A DNA stretch of 64,000 bases from JAXMCI01 sp046349435 (GTDB lineage: Bacteria; Pseudomonadota; Alphaproteobacteria; Dongiales; Dongiaceae): assembly GCA_046349435.1 (NCBI GenBank), contig JAXMCI010000003.1, positions 186,001 to 250,000 on the forward strand, in the 5' to 3' direction. Numbering within the stretch: position 1 is the first letter of the stretch; every line of letters starts with the position of its first letter. This document shows, in pieces, positions 1 to 12,125 of the stretch. Under the pieces are notes generated by a model. It was not told the origin of the DNA. It did not search any database and was given only the letters and a program-made list of their open reading frames with translations. The position numbers were made by a program, and so were the translations under genes.

Positions 1-3000
1 GCTGTCGCCGCTCGACCGCCGGATGGTCGACCGTGTGCAGCGCGACGTCGACATCGTGACGGAGAAGTACGAGAGCGACCCGAACGACGTGGTGGTCGAC
101 GAGCTGACGGTGAAGACGCACACGATCGTGTTCGCGTCGGCCAATGGCGACCGCGTGGGCGCGGGACGAAGGGCGACGGTGTCGCTGGACAACGCGGTGG
201 CGCTGGCCGAGTCGCTGGGCCAGAACGCGATCATCGTGGTGCAGGGCGACGCCGGCCCGATCGAGGTGACGCAGCCGCTGCAGCTGGCGTCGGGGCAGGC
301 GCTGCTGGGCGGCGGCTCGAAGGTGCCGCTGCACGACGCGAGCGACTCGAACATCACGGTCGGGTTCAAGGTGCCGGGGTCGCGGCCGACGCTGGTCGGG
401 ACCGACCCGACGCGCGACCTGATCGACATGGCCGCGGGGACGCAGAACGAGATCTACGGTCTCGACGTCAAGGGCGACATGATCGACGCCGTGTTCGGGC
501 TGAACATGGAGCGGGCGATCGTCAAGAACATGACCATCGACCCGCCGGTGTTCAACGGGATCTCGATCGAGCAGAAGACGGGTACGGGCCGGCGCTGCCG
601 TCGAGCACGTTCGTGCACATCGAGGGCAACACGATCATCGGCGCCGGCAACGACGGCATCAAGGTGGCGAGCTTCCTCTACGACGAGGACGGGGCGCACA
701 CCCAGACGGTGATCATCGACCACAACGTCGCCAGCTATAACGGCCATGACGGCATCGAGGTGGTGAACGAGGTCGCCGGCATCGGCACCGTGTTCACCCA
801 GTCGGTGCAGATCACCTACAACACCGCCAACGGCAACGGCTCGGGCGGGCCGATTCTCGTCGCCGTGGCGGCGGCGCCCGTCCAGCCGCTGATCGATGCC
901 GAGGGCGGCATCGGCATCGCGGTCGAGAACTTCGCGACCAAGGAAGGCACGATCAGCCAGGGCGTGGTGATCGCCGGCAACACCGCGAACTTCAACTTCG
1001 CCTATACGGGTCTCCCCGGCGGCCTCGGCATCCAGCAGGTCAACCTGCTCGGCGCGGCCGGCATCGGCGTTGCGGTGCTGAACGAGGCGGAAGGCGGCAC
1101 GATCAGCCAGATCGCGTCGATCATCGGCAACACTGCCAACTACAACAGCCGGGCGGGAATCGTCGGCCTGAACGACGCGGCCTTGGATGGGCTGGTCAAC
1201 CAGCAGCTGGCGATCGCCAGCAACTTCGTCAGTGCCAATGGCTCGGACCTCGACGTCCGCATCATCGGGCTGGGCCTGGGGAACCTGAACGGCATCGGCA
1301 TCGCCGTGGGCAACACCGCCTACCGCTTCGGCGTGGTCAGCCAGTCTGTGGCGATCGACGGCAACACGGTGCAGGCCAACAAGAGCGACGGCATCGCGCT
1401 CGGCAACCTCGCCATCTACAATTCGGGTGTCACCCAGTCCGGCCAGATCACCGGCAACCTCGTCGACCACAACAGCGGCGACGGCATCTTCCTGTTGAAC
1501 GGCACCAGCGGCTATCGCCCGGCCGGCAGCTTCGGGGTGGCCGTCAGCCAGTCGCTGACGATCGCCGGCAACACCATCCACAACAACGAGGACGGCATCG
1601 ACGGCGAGAACCTGGCCCAGAACAGCGGGACGGTCAGCCAGTCGCTGCTGATCGCCAGCAACAACATCTACCAGAACAGCGGCGACGGCATCTTCCTCGG
1701 CAACCGGGCGGGGCTCGTCTCCTACGTCACGCAGAACGTCACGATCCAGGGCAACACGATCGCGCGCAGCAACGACGACGGGATCGATATCCGGACCTAT
1801 GCCAGCCTCGGCACGATCTCGCAGAGCGTGTCGATCGCCGGCAACAGCATCGTCCAGAACGACGATGACGGCATCTTCGTCAGCAACGGCGGCGAGGACG
1901 GCACCCTGTCGCAGGCGCTCAACATCGCCGGCAACACGATCCTGAGCAACTTCGGCGACGGCGTCGAGGTCGGCAGCTACCTGTCGAACGGCTTCGACAT
2001 CAGCCAGACGGTGAGCGTCACCGGCAACCTGATCGACAACAGCGGCGACGATGCCATCGACGTCTTCCTGCGCGGCGAGGACGGGGTCACCGCCTCGCAG
2101 GGCATCGCCATCAGCGGCAACTCGGCCCTGAACAGCGGCGACTACGGCATCCGGGTCGCGTCGTACCTCAGCAGCGGCAGCAGCCTGACGCAGAGCGTCG
2201 CGATCTCGGGCAACCTCGTCGACCGGGCCGGCGAGGACGGCATCTTCGTCGCGGCGTCGGTCTACGACTCCACCGTCACCCAGACGGTGGCGATCACCGG
2301 CAACTCGGTGAACGACACCGGCGAAGACGGCATCTATGTCATGGTCGGCGGGTTCAAGCCCGACGGAGCCGCGACGCAGTCGCTGTCGATCACCGGCAAC
2401 CAGGTCACCGATGCCGGGGACGAGGGCATCGAGGTGTTCTCCTATGCCTGGAGTTCCGGCGTCGTGAGCCAGACGGCGGTGTCGATCACCGGCAACACGG
2501 TATCGGATACCGGCGGCGACGGAATCGAGCTCAAGAACAAGGTGAACTCCGACGGCGTGCTGGTGCAGGGCAGCACCGATGCGCCGGTGGTGATCGCCAA
2601 CAATACGGTGTCGAACGTCAGCGCCGACTACAGCGGCATCAACCTGTCGAGCTACGTGCGCGGCGGCGACTCGGTGCTCAGCCAGGCGGTGGTCGTCACC
2701 GGCAACAGCATCGACGGCGCGGGCACCGGGATCTACGTGACGACGGGCGTCCGCAGCGGGGCCGACGTCTCGCAGGCGGTGACGGTCTCCGCCAACGTGA
2801 TGAACAACGTCTCTTACGGCGTCTTCGCCCAGAACAGCGTCTGGAACGGCGGCAACGCGACCCAGACGCTGTCGATCACCGGCAACGTGATCGACGAGGA
2901 GGGCCGGGTCCGCGGGATCGGCATCGGGGTCTACAACGACGTCTGGAACGGCGGCGACCTGACCCAGACCGTGACGATCCAGTCGAACACCGTGGCGACG

Positions 3001-3714
3001 GCGAACACCAGGGCGACGGCCGGGATCGGGATCTACAACCGGGCCTATAACGGCGGCGACCTGACCCAGACGCTGACGATCGACGCCAACAGCATCGCCG
3101 ACGGCTTCCAGACCGGGATCAACCTGGAGGAGATCGCGTCCACCGGCGGCTTCATCGGGCAGAGCCTGGGGATCACCAACAACAGCATCGGGGCCCCCCG
3201 CTACGTGGGGATCGGCTTCTACGCCCGGGCCAACTCGGGCGGCGACATCTCGCAGGGCGGGGTGGTCAGCAGCAACGCCGTCGCCGGCGCGACCGGGATC
3301 GAGGGGACCGGGCTGTTTTCCAGGATCTACGCCTCGGAGGGCGGCGGCGGCGTGACGGTGACGCAGTCCCTGGTGCTGACGAACAACAACTTCTCCGGCA
3401 ATACCGGTGACGGCATGTTGTTAGACGCGCAGGCGAATGGTGGTGCCGACGTGCTGCAGGACCTGTCGCTGTCGGGCAACGTGATCGACGGCAACGGCTT
3501 CCACGGCGTGCAGGCGCAGGCGAGCAATGCCGGGACGACGCAGGCGCTGACCTTCGTCAACGGCAGCAACAACAGCGTCACCAACAACGACGCGTTCGGC
3601 GTCTATGGCAGCAATGGCGGCGGTGCCGTCCAGACGATCAGCCTGGGCAACAGCATCCTGACCGGGAACGGCACCGCGGCGACCGGGGGCAACGCGACCT
3701 TCACGAACCCGTAA
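1..3714 (+). CDS. Inverse-autotransporter-like beta-helix surface protein, copy A (5' partial, one frameshift)
   Basis: The N-terminal barrel lies outside the window; the visible part opens in frame at base 2 with 'LSPLDRRMVDRVQRDVDIVT', the segment that follows the barrel in copy D. Next come a pre-helix segment ('IVFASANG', 'LLGGGSKVPL') and about 30 repeats of roughly 31 residues of the form S/T-Q-x-h-x-I-x-GN-x(8)-DGI. This is typical of right-handed parallel beta-helix (PbH1) proteins. The protein ends in 'NSILTGNGTAATGGN' plus a short tail. The frame changes once near 575-585: 'IEQKTG' in frame 2 continues as 'YGPALPSSTFVHIEGN' in frame 1. Compensating small indels also scramble about seven residues near 140-176. 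By family knowledge the protein sits in the outer membrane with the helix outside the cell. The 613-3714 portion is clean and open. Confidence 0.75.
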   Translation, partial: AVAARPPDGRPCAARRRHRDGEVRERPERRGGRRADGEDAHDRVRVGQWRPRGRGTKGDGVAGQRGGAGRVAGPERDHRGAGRRRPDRGDAAAAAGVGAGAAGRRLEGAAARRERLEHHGRVQGAGVAADAGRDRPDARPDRHGRGDAERDLRSRRQGRHDRRRVRAEHGAGDRQEHDHRPAGVQRDLDRAEDGYGPALPSSTFVHIEGNTIIGAGNDGIKVASFLYDEDGAHTQTVIIDHNVASYNGHDGIEVVNEVAGIGTVFTQSVQITYNTANGNGSGGPILVAVAAAPVQPLIDAEGGIGIAVENFATKEGTISQGVVIAGNTANFNFAYTGLPGGLGIQQVNLLGAAGIGVAVLNEAEGGTISQIASIIGNTANYNSRAGIVGLNDAALDGLVNQQLAIASNFVSANGSDLDVRIIGLGLGNLNGIGIAVGNTAYRFGVVSQSVAIDGNTVQANKSDGIALGNLAIYNSGVTQSGQITGNLVDHNSGDGIFLLNGTSGYRPAGSFGVAVSQSLTIAGNTIHNNEDGIDGENLAQNSGTVSQSLLIASNNIYQNSGDGIFLGNRAGLVSYVTQNVTIQGNTIARSNDDGIDIRTYASLGTISQSVSIAGNSIVQNDDDGIFVSNGGEDGTLSQALNIAGNTILSNFGDGVEVGSYLSNGFDISQTVSVTGNLIDNSGDDAIDVFLRGEDGVTASQGIAISGNSALNSGDYGIRVASYLSSGSSLTQSVAISGNLVDRAGEDGIFVAASVYDSTVTQTVAITGNSVNDTGEDGIYVMVGGFKPDGAATQSLSITGNQVTDAGDEGIEVFSYAWSSGVVSQTAVSITGNTVSDTGGDGIELKNKVNSDGVLVQGSTDAPVVIANNTVSNVSADYSGINLSSYVRGGDSVLSQAVVVTGNSIDGAGTGIYVTTGVRSGADVSQAVTVSANVMNNVSYGVFAQNSVWNGGNATQTLSITGNVIDEEGRVRGIGIGVYNDVWNGGDLTQTVTIQSNTVATANTRATAGIGIYNRAYNGGDLTQTLTIDANSIADGFQTGINLEEIASTGGFIGQSLGITNNSIGAPRYVGIGFYARANSGGDISQGGVVSSNAVAGATGIEGTGLFSRIYASEGGGGVTVTQSLVLTNNNFSGNTGDGMLLDAQANGGADVLQDLSLSGNVIDGNGFHGVQAQASNAGTTQALTFVNGSNNSVTNNDAFGVYGSNGGGAVQTISLGNSILTGNGTAATGGNATFTNP

Positions 3715-3739
3715 GCCGGGCGACATCGCCCTCGCGCGG

Positions 3740-3776
3740 ATCGGCGCGGCCCTCGGGCCGCGCCGATTTGCTTTGG
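3740..3776 (+). terminator. Rho-independent terminator after copy A
   Basis: A 13-bp perfect GC-rich stem (3740-3752 pairing with 3755-3767) with a very tight loop is followed by TTTGCTTT. It lies 26 bp after the copy A stop codon. It would separate transcription of A from B, so each copy is probably a single-gene unit. The 90-bp AT-richer stretch after it (to 3863) is the likely promoter zone of copy B, with 'GGGGATGGGGAATCGG' just before the start. Confidence 0.7.
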
Positions 3777-3863
3777 ATCTTTTGCGCAGCGAAGCTTTGC
3801 TTTAACTCTTGGGAATCGGCTCCGAAATCCGGGTGGCGGAGCCAAGGGGATGGGGAATCGGTC

Positions 3864-6800
3864 ATGGGGATGAACGTTCGTCTGCGGTCGCGTCTTCTGG
3901 TCGGCGCGGCGGCTGTGGCGATGGCGGCGCCGGGCGCAAGCAAGGCGCTGGCGCAGGAGGCGAAGTGGCAGCCCCATGGCCGGAAGCCGGGGGATGGTGT
4001 GACCAGCCACTGGACTTCGGAGACGTCGACATCTTCGTGCCGATCTGGCGGCTCACCAGACCTCGCCGCTGTTCGGCGACTTCCGGGGACGATCAGCAGC
4101 CAGCCGACGCAGGCGGCCGCCGGCCTGGGCTACCGCACGCAGGTCGATCCGTCCTGGATCCCGGGCGGCGACGGCTACTTCGACATCCAGAACAGCGAGA
4201 ACGACAACCTGTTCTACCAGGCGACGCTCGGCTCGAGGCCCTGTCGGTCGACTGGCTTCCGGGTGAACGGCTACATCTTCAACGCCGGCGGGCGAGCGTC
4301 GACAACGGCACGGCCACCGAGATCAGCGGCACGATCGGGATCACGGCGGACAAGGAGAAGCCGCTCTACGGCTTCGACGGCGGGTGGCTGGCGTCTGCCG
4401 ATCTTCCCGGCCGACGGCGACATGGATGTCGCGCGCCTTCATCGGCGGCTACTTCTTCACCAACTCCGCGTCGACACGATCGCCGGCCCGCGCAGGCCTG
4501 GAGGTGCGGCTCTACGACATCGACTTCCTGGGCGTGCAGACGCGGCTGACGATCAACGGCGAGGTGCCGGACAAAGCGGGCACCGCAGGGCCTTCGGGGG
4601 CTGGAGATGCGCGTCCCGCTGGGCGCGGTCACCGGGACGCCGGGTCCGAAGCGGTCGCTGCTCGACCGGCGGATGGTCGACGCGCGGCGCAGCGCGACGT
4701 CGACATCGGGACGGAGAACTACGAGGTCCGACCCGAACGACGTGGTGGTCGACGAGCCGGTGAAGACGCACACGATCGTGTTCGCGTCGGCCAATGGCGC
4801 GGCGGACGGTCGCGGGACGAAGGGCGACTCGCGCTATCGCTGGACAATGCGGTGGCCCTGGCGACGAAGATCGCTCCAGAACGCGATCATCGTGGTGCAG
4901 GGCGATGCGGGCGATCGAGGTGACGCAGCCGCTGCCTGGCCTCGGGGCAGCGCGCTGCTGGGCGGCGGCTCGAAGGTGCCGCTGCCGACCAAGCGAGCGC
5001 TCGATCACGGTCGGGTTCAAGGTGCCGGGCTGTCGCGCCCGACGCTGGTCGGGACCAACCCGACGCGCGACCTGATCGACATGGCGGCGGGGACGCAGAA
5101 CGAGATCTACGGACGTCTCGACATCGTGCGCGACATGGCGAACGCCGTGTTCGGCCTGAACATGGCCGCGCGATCGTCAAGCAGGACCATCGACCCGCCG
5201 GTTCAGAACGGCGTCTCGATCGAGCAGACCACGGAAGCCTCGATCGGCGCGCCGCCCGGCTCCTTCGTCCACCTCGAGAGCAACAGCGATCGTCGGCGCG
5301 GCAGCGACGGCCTCAAGGTGACGACGTTGCTCGATGACGGGGAGGCCTACGTCGCCAGTCCGTGCTGATCGACGGCAACACGGCCAGCTCCAACGGCGCC
5401 AGGGCATCGAGGTCCTGAACAGCGTCGCCGGTGGCACGGTGCTCGGCGCAGCGGTGCGAGATCGCCTACAACACCGCGAGGCAACGGCGCGCCGGGCTCG
5501 CCCTCGCCGGATCGCCGCTGGACGCCTTCGACGCTCGAGGGCGGCATCGGCATCAACGTCGAGAATCACGTCGTCTCCGGCGGCGCGATCAGCCAGGGCC
5601 GGGATCGCCGGCAATGCGCACTTCAACTACGGAGCGCGCACCGGCCGGCGCCGCCCCGGCGCCCTGCTCCAGCCGGCATCGGCATCCTGGTGCTGAACGA
5701 TGCGGAAGGCGGCACGGTCAGCCAGTCGCCCATCGCCGGCAACCGCGCGAACTACAACAGCCAGGGCGGCATCATCGGCGAGAACATCGCCGGGTTCGAA
5801 GGCCGGCGACCAGCGGTCGATCGACGGCAATCTCGTCAGCGCCAACGGGACCAGCGATCGAGGGCCATCGTGCCGGCTGATCGCGAGCGCCGATCGGCGG
5901 GACGGGCACGGGATCGCCCTCGCCAACGTCGCCAGACCGGTTCGGCGCGATCAGGGTGCTGGCGATCGACGGCAACACGGTCCAGGCAGAACGGGGCACC
6001 GGCATCGCGGTTCGGCAATGGCGCCGCCTACAACGCCTGGATCACCCAGGCCGGCGAGATCGCCGGCAATCTCGTCGACCACAACAGCGGCGACGGCATC
6101 GGCCTGTTCAACCGCGCCGACCCGGCACGGCGCCGGGCAGCCCGGTCGGCACCACCATCGGCCAGTCGCTGACCGTCGCCGGCAATACCGTCCACACAAC
6201 GAGGACGGGATCGGCGGCTTCAACGCCGCCTACAACGGCGCCGCCATCAGCCAGTCCCTGCTGGTCGCCGGCAACAGCCTGTACCAGAACAGCGGCGACG
6301 GCATCGCGCTGCGAACCGCGGCGGTCGACGCCATCTACGTCCTCCAGAACGTCGCGATCCAGGGCAACACGCCTCGCGCGCAACGGCGACGACGGCGTCG
6401 ATCTCCGCTCTACCGCCGCGCGTGAGCCAGACCGTGTCGATCGCCGGCAACAGCATCGTCCAGAACGACAGACTGGCGTGCTGGCACGGAACCACGGCAA
6501 GCTGTCGTCGATCCGGCAGACCCTGGACATCTCCGGCAATGCGATCCTCGACAGCCGCGAGGACGGGTCGGAGATCTTCAGCCGGCTCGGACGGCCGCTC
6601 CCTGGGCCAGTCGATCGCCATCGCCGACAACCTGATCGACAACAGCGGCGACGACGGCATCCAGGTCTTCTCTCGACGTCGCGCACGGGGCCGAGGCCAC
6701 GCAGGCGGTCGCCATCGCCGGCAACAGCGTGACCAATAGCCGCGACGAGGGCGTGCAGGTCGGCGATATCTCAGCATCGGCGCGGTGCTGGGCCAGAGCG

Positions 6801-8110
6801 TGACGATCGCCGGCAACCTCGTCGACCGGACGGCGCGGCGGTCATCGGTGCCACCTGCGCGCCGATGAAGACGGGTCACGGGCAACTCAGCCGAGCAGGT
6901 CGATCACCGGCAACTCGATCCGCGACGCGCGGAGGGCGACGGCATCGACGATCCCGACCGAAGCGCGGAGAGCGACAGGCATCAGCGCGCCCGGCCGGCT
7001 ATCTCGGCTTCGAAGACGATGGCTCGCTCGATCGCCGGCAACGACATCACCGACACCGAGCGGCACGGAATCGCCATGCGAGCGCTCCGGGCGTCTGCAG
7101 GCAGCACCGACGCAGCACGGTCGCCATCGCCGGCAACCGGATCTCCGACGTGGCGAGAGCGACGGCATCCGGCCCGGACATGCCAGGATGTCGCGGGCGT
7201 CACCGAGCAGCCGGCCTGGCGATCCGCCAACAGCACGGCGCCGCGGTCCGCCATCGGCGGCGAGCGGTCGGGCGGGCGGATCATCCGGCGGCGCCGACGG
7301 TGTCGGGCCCATGCGATGAACAGCGTCGCTACGGCGTGTTCGTCGCGCAGGGCACGACCTGAGCCGCCAGCCCAGGACCCAGACGCTGGCCAGCATCGGC
7401 AACGTCGACGAGGAAGGCCGGCGCCGGCACCGAAGATCGAGGTCGACAACCGGGTCTACCGACGACGGCGTCCTGACCAGGCGGAACGTGATCTGGCGAC
7501 AGGGCGCGGCAGCCGTCCTCGGCCGGCAGCGTCACCGCGCCTTCGGCCGGCGCGACGGTGCGTCGCTCCATCGACGCCAACAGCGTCGCGCCACAACGGC
7601 CGGGATCGGGCGCAGACCGCCAGCCCGACTTCATCGCCGCGAGCAAGGCGAGCACCAGCCCGAGCGGCGACCGCGCGTACCAGGGCAACTCCATTGCCGT
7701 TCGCGCCGATTGGCGGCGTCGTCTCTCAAGGCGATGCAGGCAGCCTTCGGGCCCGATGACGGCGCGGATGGCGGGTCGCTGTCGAGGATCGCCGAGCAAC
7801 ACCTGCTCGGCGGTGATTCGCCGTCTGACCAACAACGACGCCGCCAGGGCGAGGCGTGTCCTGCTGGTCGACACGGCCGGGCGAGCAGCAGACATCGCTC
7901 TCGGCGACGATCGACGGCAACGGCAGGATCGCGGCACGCGATGGCTGCCGGCCTGGCGATCGCAGGCGCGCATGTCAACGGCCTTAACTGGTCGCCGCAA
8001 CGGAGCGCGGGGTGTTCGGGCACGGTGGTGGCGCGACCCAGACTATTAGCCTGGGCGGACATCCTGACCGGCAACGGCACGGCGGCGCGGGCGGCAATGC
8101 GACCTTCTAT
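3864..8110 (+). pseudogene. Inverse-autotransporter-like beta-helix gene, copy B (many frameshifts)
   Basis: The start is clear: ATGGGGATGAACG encodes MGMNVRLRSRLLVG, and a signal peptide ends near 'ALA-QEAKWQP'. The barrel is recognisable in pieces in several frames: 'LGYRTQVDPSWI', 'GYFDIQNSENDNLFYQATLG', 'IGGYFFTNS' and 'EVRLYDIDFLGVQ'. The linker and helix repeats follow ('IAGNSIVQND', 'NLIDNSGDDGIQV'), and the gene ends near 8,107 in the 'LTGNGTAA-GGNATF' tail. Sequence is very close to copy D throughout, but the open frame breaks every 50-300 bp by short indels, and the copy is about 230 bp shorter than D. Substitutions are few relative to indels, which fits uncorrected long-read sequence at least as well as true decay. 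No intact protein can be made from the sequence as given. Confidence 0.7.
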
Positions 8111-8261
8111 GCCGGCATCGCAGGCCGGGGAGATCCTGACTCGCCCCCGCGGGGGCGGCAACCGATCGCAGCAACGGCACGCCCTGGCGATGAACGGCGC
8201 CGAAATCGGGCGGCTTTGACTTAAATCGGCCTACGTCAACGCGCGTCCGGCCTGGGGATGG

Positions 8262-11200
8262 TCGTCATGTGAACGACGCCGCGGCTCGGCAGCGTCGCGA
8301 CGGTGGCGCTGGCGGCGCGGCAACACCGCCGCGGCAACCGGCGGCACCCTGGCGATGCCGGTGCGGCGCGCGGTGGGGACGACAACCACATTCGGCGACG
8401 TCGGCAACGGCCGAGACCATCGCAGGACCATCCGCTGCTGTTCGGCAACCTGATCCGCGGCGCGTTCACGAAGCCGGCGCAGGAAGGCAGGCGGCGGGCT
8501 ACCGCACGCAGGTCGATCCCGTGGATCCTCGCGGCTACGGCTTCTTCGACGAGCACAGCGAAACGACAACACCTTCAGGGCGACCGGGCACCTTCGCCGG
8601 CGGCAACGACGGCTTCCGCGGGCTACATCCCATTCAACGCCGGCGGCTCGAAGTCGACAACGGCAACTCGGGCGGCATCCTGACGATCAACGGCAACGCT
8701 CGGCATGCGGCCGGACAAGGAGAAGCCGCCTGGCCGATGGCGAGGTCGGCTGGCGTCTGCCTGATCTTCCCGGCGACTACGGGGACGCCTGCCGCGCCTT
8801 CGGGCGGCTACTTCTTCTGCTACGCGACGCCAACGTCGGCGGGGCCGATCAAGGTGCGGCTCTACGACCTCGACTTCCTGGGCGTGGTCCGGCGACGATC
8901 TCGAGGTGCAGGATGCGCCGGTACGATCGCCGGCGGCGGGCGGAGCTGCGCATCCCGCTGGGCGAAGGTTCGGACGATCCCGCCGAAGCTGTCGCCGCTC
9001 GACCGGGATGGTCGACCGTGTGCAGCGCTCGACATCCGCGGACAAGTCAGGACCCGAACGCGTCGTGAGACGATCGCGCTATGCCATTCGACTTCGCTCG
9101 GACCAACGGTGCCGCGCTTCTACGGCCTCTACGAAGGGCGACCCGGTATTCGGTGACAACCGGTGGCGGCGCGGCCTGGGCCAGAACGCGATCATCGAGC
9201 CCAGGCGAGCAGCGCTCGAGGTCCACCGCCTACCAGGCGCCGGGGCGACGGCTCGGGGCGGCAACCGCGAAGGTGCGCTGCACGACGCCCTGAACATCAA
9301 GGCGGGCGAAGGTGACCGGGAACGGCGTGCTGGTCGGGACCGACCGGCGCGACCGATGACATGGCGGCGGGGACGCAGAACGAGATCTACGGTCTCGAGC
9401 AAGGCGACAGCGTGCCTCGTCCAGAACAGCAGCGGCGATCGTCAAGAACGACCACGACTCGCAGCTGTTCAACGATCTTCGTGAAGACGAGCCAGCTTCC
9501 TCGAGCATGACGTTCGTCGCGAGGGCCACGATCGCGCTCCGCCGGGCAACGAAGGCGCGACTTCTGGGGTTCGGGCAGCGCACACCCAGCCGGAATCATC
9601 GACGGCACAACGCGGTGGTAACGGCGCTCGGCATCGGGTCCAGCGACGGCAGCGGATCAGGACCCGCAGTCGGTGCGGATTACAACACCGCCAACGGCAA
9701 CGGCAAGTTCCGCGTGATCTTCCAGGAACAAGATCGGCGCATCCGGCCACCACCGGCATCGGCCGCGGTCGAGAACTGCGCGGTCGAAGCAGCACCGCGG
9801 CGGCGTTGGCCGGCAAGCACCGCCACTTCGACTACGCTTTCGCGGCGCATCGGCCTTGCGCCAGCCATGCTCGGCGATACGCATCGGCCGGCGGGTGCTG
9901 AACGCCGGCTCGAACCAGCGGATCGGCCATCATCGGCAACACCGTCAACTACAACAGCCGCGCCGGGATTCGGCCGAACGATGCGGTCGACGCAGATCGG
10001 CGCCGCGGCGGCAACTCGTCAGCGCCGGGTCAGGACCTCGTCCGCATCGCGCCGGCGGCGACTGAACGGCATGGGCGGCGTCGGCAACATCGCACCGCGA
10101 GCAGCGGCAGATCAGCCAGGCTGGGCGCGCGACGGCAACGGCGACCAGCAGCGACGGCATCACTCGGAATTCGCCGCCGGGCTCGGGCGCGGCCGATGAC
10201 CGGCAATCTCGCGCCACAACAGCGGCGACGAGCATCTTCCACGGTCGGCGGCGACGGCATCCACTTCGGCGCAGCGACGAGCTTCGGTCAAGTCGGACGA
10301 CCGCCGGCCTACACTCGGCCACAACGCGCCGGCATCGCCGGCGACGGTCGGAGCAACGGACGGTCCCAGTCGCACCGAATCTACTGAGCAGCCGTCACGG
10401 GCTCGGCAACCGTGACCGGCTTCCTCGACGCACAACAGCCGATCCAGCGCCGGCGGCGACGGCATCGGCGCGCTCGCGCCTCGGCACGAGAACCAGCCTC
10501 GGCCGGCGCGCATCGTCGACTACAGACGGCACCTTCGCCCGTGCCGCGGCCGGACGGTCGGCAGCCCGCGCCCGACGAAGAACTCGCCGGCAACAGATCC
10601 CAGCAACCGGCGACGGCGATCGGCGCTACCGCCGAACGGCGTGCTCGGTCACGTCGGTCCGCTCAATGCCGGTCAACCGGGTCGCCGGCGCGATCCTCTT
10701 CATGGCGGCGCGCGGCATCGCCTCCGAACGGATCGAGCCTGCCGGCCTGTCGCAGACCCTCGCAGTCGCGACAACGGCATCGGCGCGGTGACCTCAGACA
10801 GGCATCAGCCTTCAACAACAACGATCTCGGGAACGGCGACCGTGACCGACCGGCATCTTCGGTCAACGCGTCACCGCAGCGCCGGAGGCAGACGGCGCAT
10901 CGACCGCCGCGCAATGGTCGAGCCTCGCCGGCGGTCGCAGACCGTGGCCCGGATCACAACAGCGCGGCACGCGTCCGGCAGCGACGGCATCCGGGCTCTC
11001 AACAACAGGTCGCCGGTCAGCTGCGCAGTTCCGGCGGCCGGCACGGTCACGCTGCGCAGCGACGTCGGCATCGGCTCGACATACGACGTGCAGCGCGGCA
11101 GCAGCGGCGGTCAACCTCCGCCCAGAGCGTCGCCATCGCCGCCGTCGCGCCGTCGCCGGATCGACCACAACGGATCATCGGCACGCAGCCGCCGTCCCGG

Positions 11201-12060
11201 CATCGGCTCGACGACGACAACATCTGGCGCACCAGGGCGCCGGCACCAAGGCCTCAACATCGCCACGGTGTCGCGCCTGTCGGTGAAGAACGGCCACCAG
11301 CGCGCGCGGCACCCAGGGACGGCCCGGCCTGACGGCGCCATCAACAATTCAACCTCGGCCGGCCCGGGCCGGGGCGGCTGGCGAGAATCACAACGCGATC
11401 CGGTCGAGCCGGCGCGAGGCATCCGGTCTAGAGCACCATGGCGACGGGGCGGCGACGGTCCACCTCCCGGGCGGACGGCGGCATCGCTCAGCTGACGGTC
11501 GTCGCGAACACCATCGCCGACGCCAACGGCGGCTGACGGCCGGCGGGTTTACCTCGATCCCAGCAACGGCGGCGGCGCGGCGGCTACCGCGTGCTCGAGC
11601 GCCGTGCCGCCGGTGAGCACCGCGGCCATCGTCTTCGGCGTCCAGGCGCCAACGCGCCGGCGATCGGCAGCCGGCTGCTTCGGCGCGGGGCCCGGCAGCT
11701 TCACCCGGGGCAGATCCGCAGACGACCTTCAACGGCTTCTCCGCCGGCGGCGGACGGCGACCTGCCGGTGCGACGGCCGGGGCCGGCCGCTTCGGCACGA
11801 ACCTCAGCCTGTCGAGCAACACGGTGATCGACCGCAACGGCCGCAACCAGGCGCTCGCCTCGCCGGCCAACGGCGCGGCGCAACCTTCATCGAGACCGAC
11901 AACAGGTCACCGCAGCGGCGCCACGGCATCACGGCAACGGCGGTCGCCGGTCTACCGTCCCCCGGCGCATCTCGCTCAGCTCTCGGCGCCAACCGGCATT
12001 TCGGCCCTGGACGGAACCGGCGGCCCACCGCGCGCCGATCTTCGGCGAGGGTCACGTCCC
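8262..12060 (+). pseudogene. Inverse-autotransporter-like beta-helix gene, copy C (heavily degenerate)
   Basis: Only fragments remain: 'GYRTQVDP' near 8,500, 'VRLYDLDFLGVV' near 8,850, 'GQNAIIE' near 9,180, 'MAAGTQNEIYGLE' near 9,360, 'DYNTANGNGKF' near 9,680 and scattered 'AGN'/'GDGI' codons to about 12,000. The remnants follow copy A's passenger rather than D's. The copy is about 15% shorter than A, so deletions dominate. The 150-bp spacer before it (8,111-8,261) holds a GC-rich inverted repeat, 'GCCCCCGCGGGGGC', and an AT-richer 'TTTGACTTAAATCGG'. Start and end are placed by homology and are approximate. It is either a dead copy or very poor consensus sequence. Confidence 0.6.
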
Positions 12061-12125
12061 TGATCCTGGCGGCCCGGCGCGGTGCATGACGCGGCGGGCC
12101 GGGGGATGGGGGAACTCGGCATGGC

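Noticed and set aside
1..3714. CRISPR array suggested by regular repeats of about 93 bp
   Set aside because: The repeats are in frame, encode beta-helix rungs, and are diverged rather than identical; there are no unique spacers of constant length.
3768..12090. Treating each short open frame in copies B and C as a separate gene
   Set aside because: They are consecutive fragments of one homologous gene in shifting frames.
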